From an uncultured Anaerolineaceae bacterium (GTDB lineage: Bacteria > Chloroflexota > Anaerolineae > Anaerolineales > Anaerolineaceae): a stretch of 64,000 bases of DNA. Below are positions 63,265 through 64,000 of the stretch, in pieces (position 1 is the stretch's first letter; every line of letters begins with the position of its first letter). Both the position numbers and the translations under genes were made by a program. The DNA is taken from contig CALDSL010000003.1 in assembly GCA_937920255.1 (NCBI GenBank), forward strand, positions 1 to 64,000. Direction: 5' to 3'. The notes under the pieces were generated by a model. It was given only the letters and a program-made list of their open reading frames with translations. It was not told where the DNA came from and made no database searches.

Positions 63265-64000
63265 ATGCGAAGAAAACCAATCAAATTTTGGCAGGCAGTC
63301 CGGATCACGGCGGCAGTTTTGCTGCTCATGGCGATCATCTGGTTCTGGCTGGTACCATTCATACAAGAACTGAGCAAATCGCCCGCGTCGGAATACCAGC
63401 AGCAGGGCGACGAATTCCGTTCGCAGGGGCGGCTGCCTGAAGCGGTGCTTTCCTACCGCCAGGCGCTCAATGCCGACCCCGGCAGCCAGGCCGCGCGCAG
63501 CGCGCTGTCTGAAGCCTACCGCGCGCAAGGGCGGCTGCGCATGGCGGCGCGCTATGCGATTGAGGGCCAAAAGCCGGCGCTTGAAACAGGCGACTACCAA
63601 CCTGCGATCTGGACGTTTGCTGACATTGATTCGTCCCCGACCGGCGCGGCGATGGTGGATAATGCTCTGCTGGCACTGTACGAAGATGGCACAGCGGTCT
63701 CGCTGCGGCTGGAGGATGGCGCGTTGCTGTGGACCGCGCGTCTGCCGTCTGCGGCAACGTCTGCACCCTCGGCTGATGAACAGCTCGTATATGCCGGTGC
63801 TGAGGATGGGAAATTATATGCTCTCAACCGCCAGGACGGCACACAACGCTGGTCCTTCGCCACCCATGGTCCGATCTATGCTGCCACCACCAGCGTGGAT
63901 GGCGTGGTGTACCTTCCTTCCAGCGACGGCAACCTGTATGCCTTACGCGCCGGTGATGGCAGCCTGCTGTGGAAGTTTGCCACGCGCGGCGCGCTGCATT
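63265..64000 (+). CDS. TPR / PQQ-propeller membrane-anchored protein (cut by window edge)
   Basis: Open frame of 245 codons running off the right edge. One membrane segment (about 10-33), TPR-like helices (about 43-95, GRLPEAVLSYRQALNADPGS), then PQQ/BamB-like propeller repeats: LYEDGTAVSLRLEDGALLW, VYAGAEDGKLYALNRQDG, VYLPSSDGNLYALRAGDG. Such proteins are surface-exposed scaffolds or sensors. The rest of the propeller is missing. Not a PQQ dehydrogenase as far as visible. Confidence 0.8.
   Translation, partial: MRRKPIKFWQAVRITAAVLLLMAIIWFWLVPFIQELSKSPASEYQQQGDEFRSQGRLPEAVLSYRQALNADPGSQAARSALSEAYRAQGRLRMAARYAIEGQKPALETGDYQPAIWTFADIDSSPTGAAMVDNALLALYEDGTAVSLRLEDGALLWTARLPSAATSAPSADEQLVYAGAEDGKLYALNRQDGTQRWSFATHGPIYAATTSVDGVVYLPSSDGNLYALRAGDGSLLWKFATRGALH

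Overview
The window looks like one chromosomal stretch of a Chloroflexota bacterium, most likely Anaerolineae. This is an inference from its moderately high GC, the many Chloroflexi-style domain combinations, the co-occurrence of F420 biosynthesis, sortase/LPXTG and molybdenum hydroxylase genes, and the absence of outer-membrane genes. No rRNA, tRNA, CRISPR array or clear prophage was seen. Gene density is high and most genes sit in long co-directional runs.

Layout. 1-5436 (minus): housekeeping run with a PgpH-like membrane HD phosphodiesterase (cut by the window edge), YqeY, a ComEA-like protein, YqhQ and an M20 dipeptidase. 5648-8777 (plus): a secreted subtilisin with an LPETG sorting signal, followed by a lipoprotein-type sortase. 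9020-28777 (plus): 18 tightly packed genes that interleave coenzyme F420 synthesis and use (cofE, cofD, cofC, F420:NADPH oxidoreductase, two F420/flavin oxidoreductases) with SsnA, two complete xanthine-dehydrogenase-type molybdenum hydroxylases, XdhC, YqeB, YqeC-MocA, a second MocA and a CBS-type pyrophosphatase. A structured, unidentified leader lies just upstream.

28890-38724: a sirtuin, a class IV aminotransferase, small unknowns, a methyltransferase, and the DNA-repair pair MrfB/MrfA, in which MrfA carries an inserted HNH domain. These are followed by an MFS transporter, a prepilin peptidase and a TtcA-like enzyme. 38725-42373: a long perfect inverted repeat, a tyrosine recombinase with a strong promoter and a dif-like site in its leader, then a second secreted subtilisin. 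42451-47380 (minus): a branched-chain amino acid ABC transporter (livJ, livH, fused livM-livG, livF); livF seems to start at ATA. 47381-48130 is a symmetry-rich intergenic region.

48131-53338: a SpoIIE-type phosphatase with a DksA-like finger, an MFS exporter, a JAB/MPN-like protein, and a manganese catalase with a VIT-family metal transporter. 53694-61324: a seven-gene carbohydrate cluster (two-part transketolase, IclR regulator, IolD-like ThDP enzyme, RpiB-like isomerase, GPH symporter, Gfo/Idh/MocA dehydrogenase) whose substrate is not evident. The end holds a Cys-rich unknown, a small zinc-ribbon protein, a PAC2 protein and the start of a TPR/PQQ-propeller membrane protein cut by the window edge.

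How it fits together. The 9-29 kb operon is the most distinctive part: it supplies the redox cofactor (F420), the molybdenum hydroxylases, their cofactor maturation factors, and a pyrophosphatase that could pull the two PPi-releasing cofactor steps (CofC and MocA). All functional statements are from sequence reading only; no database search was run.
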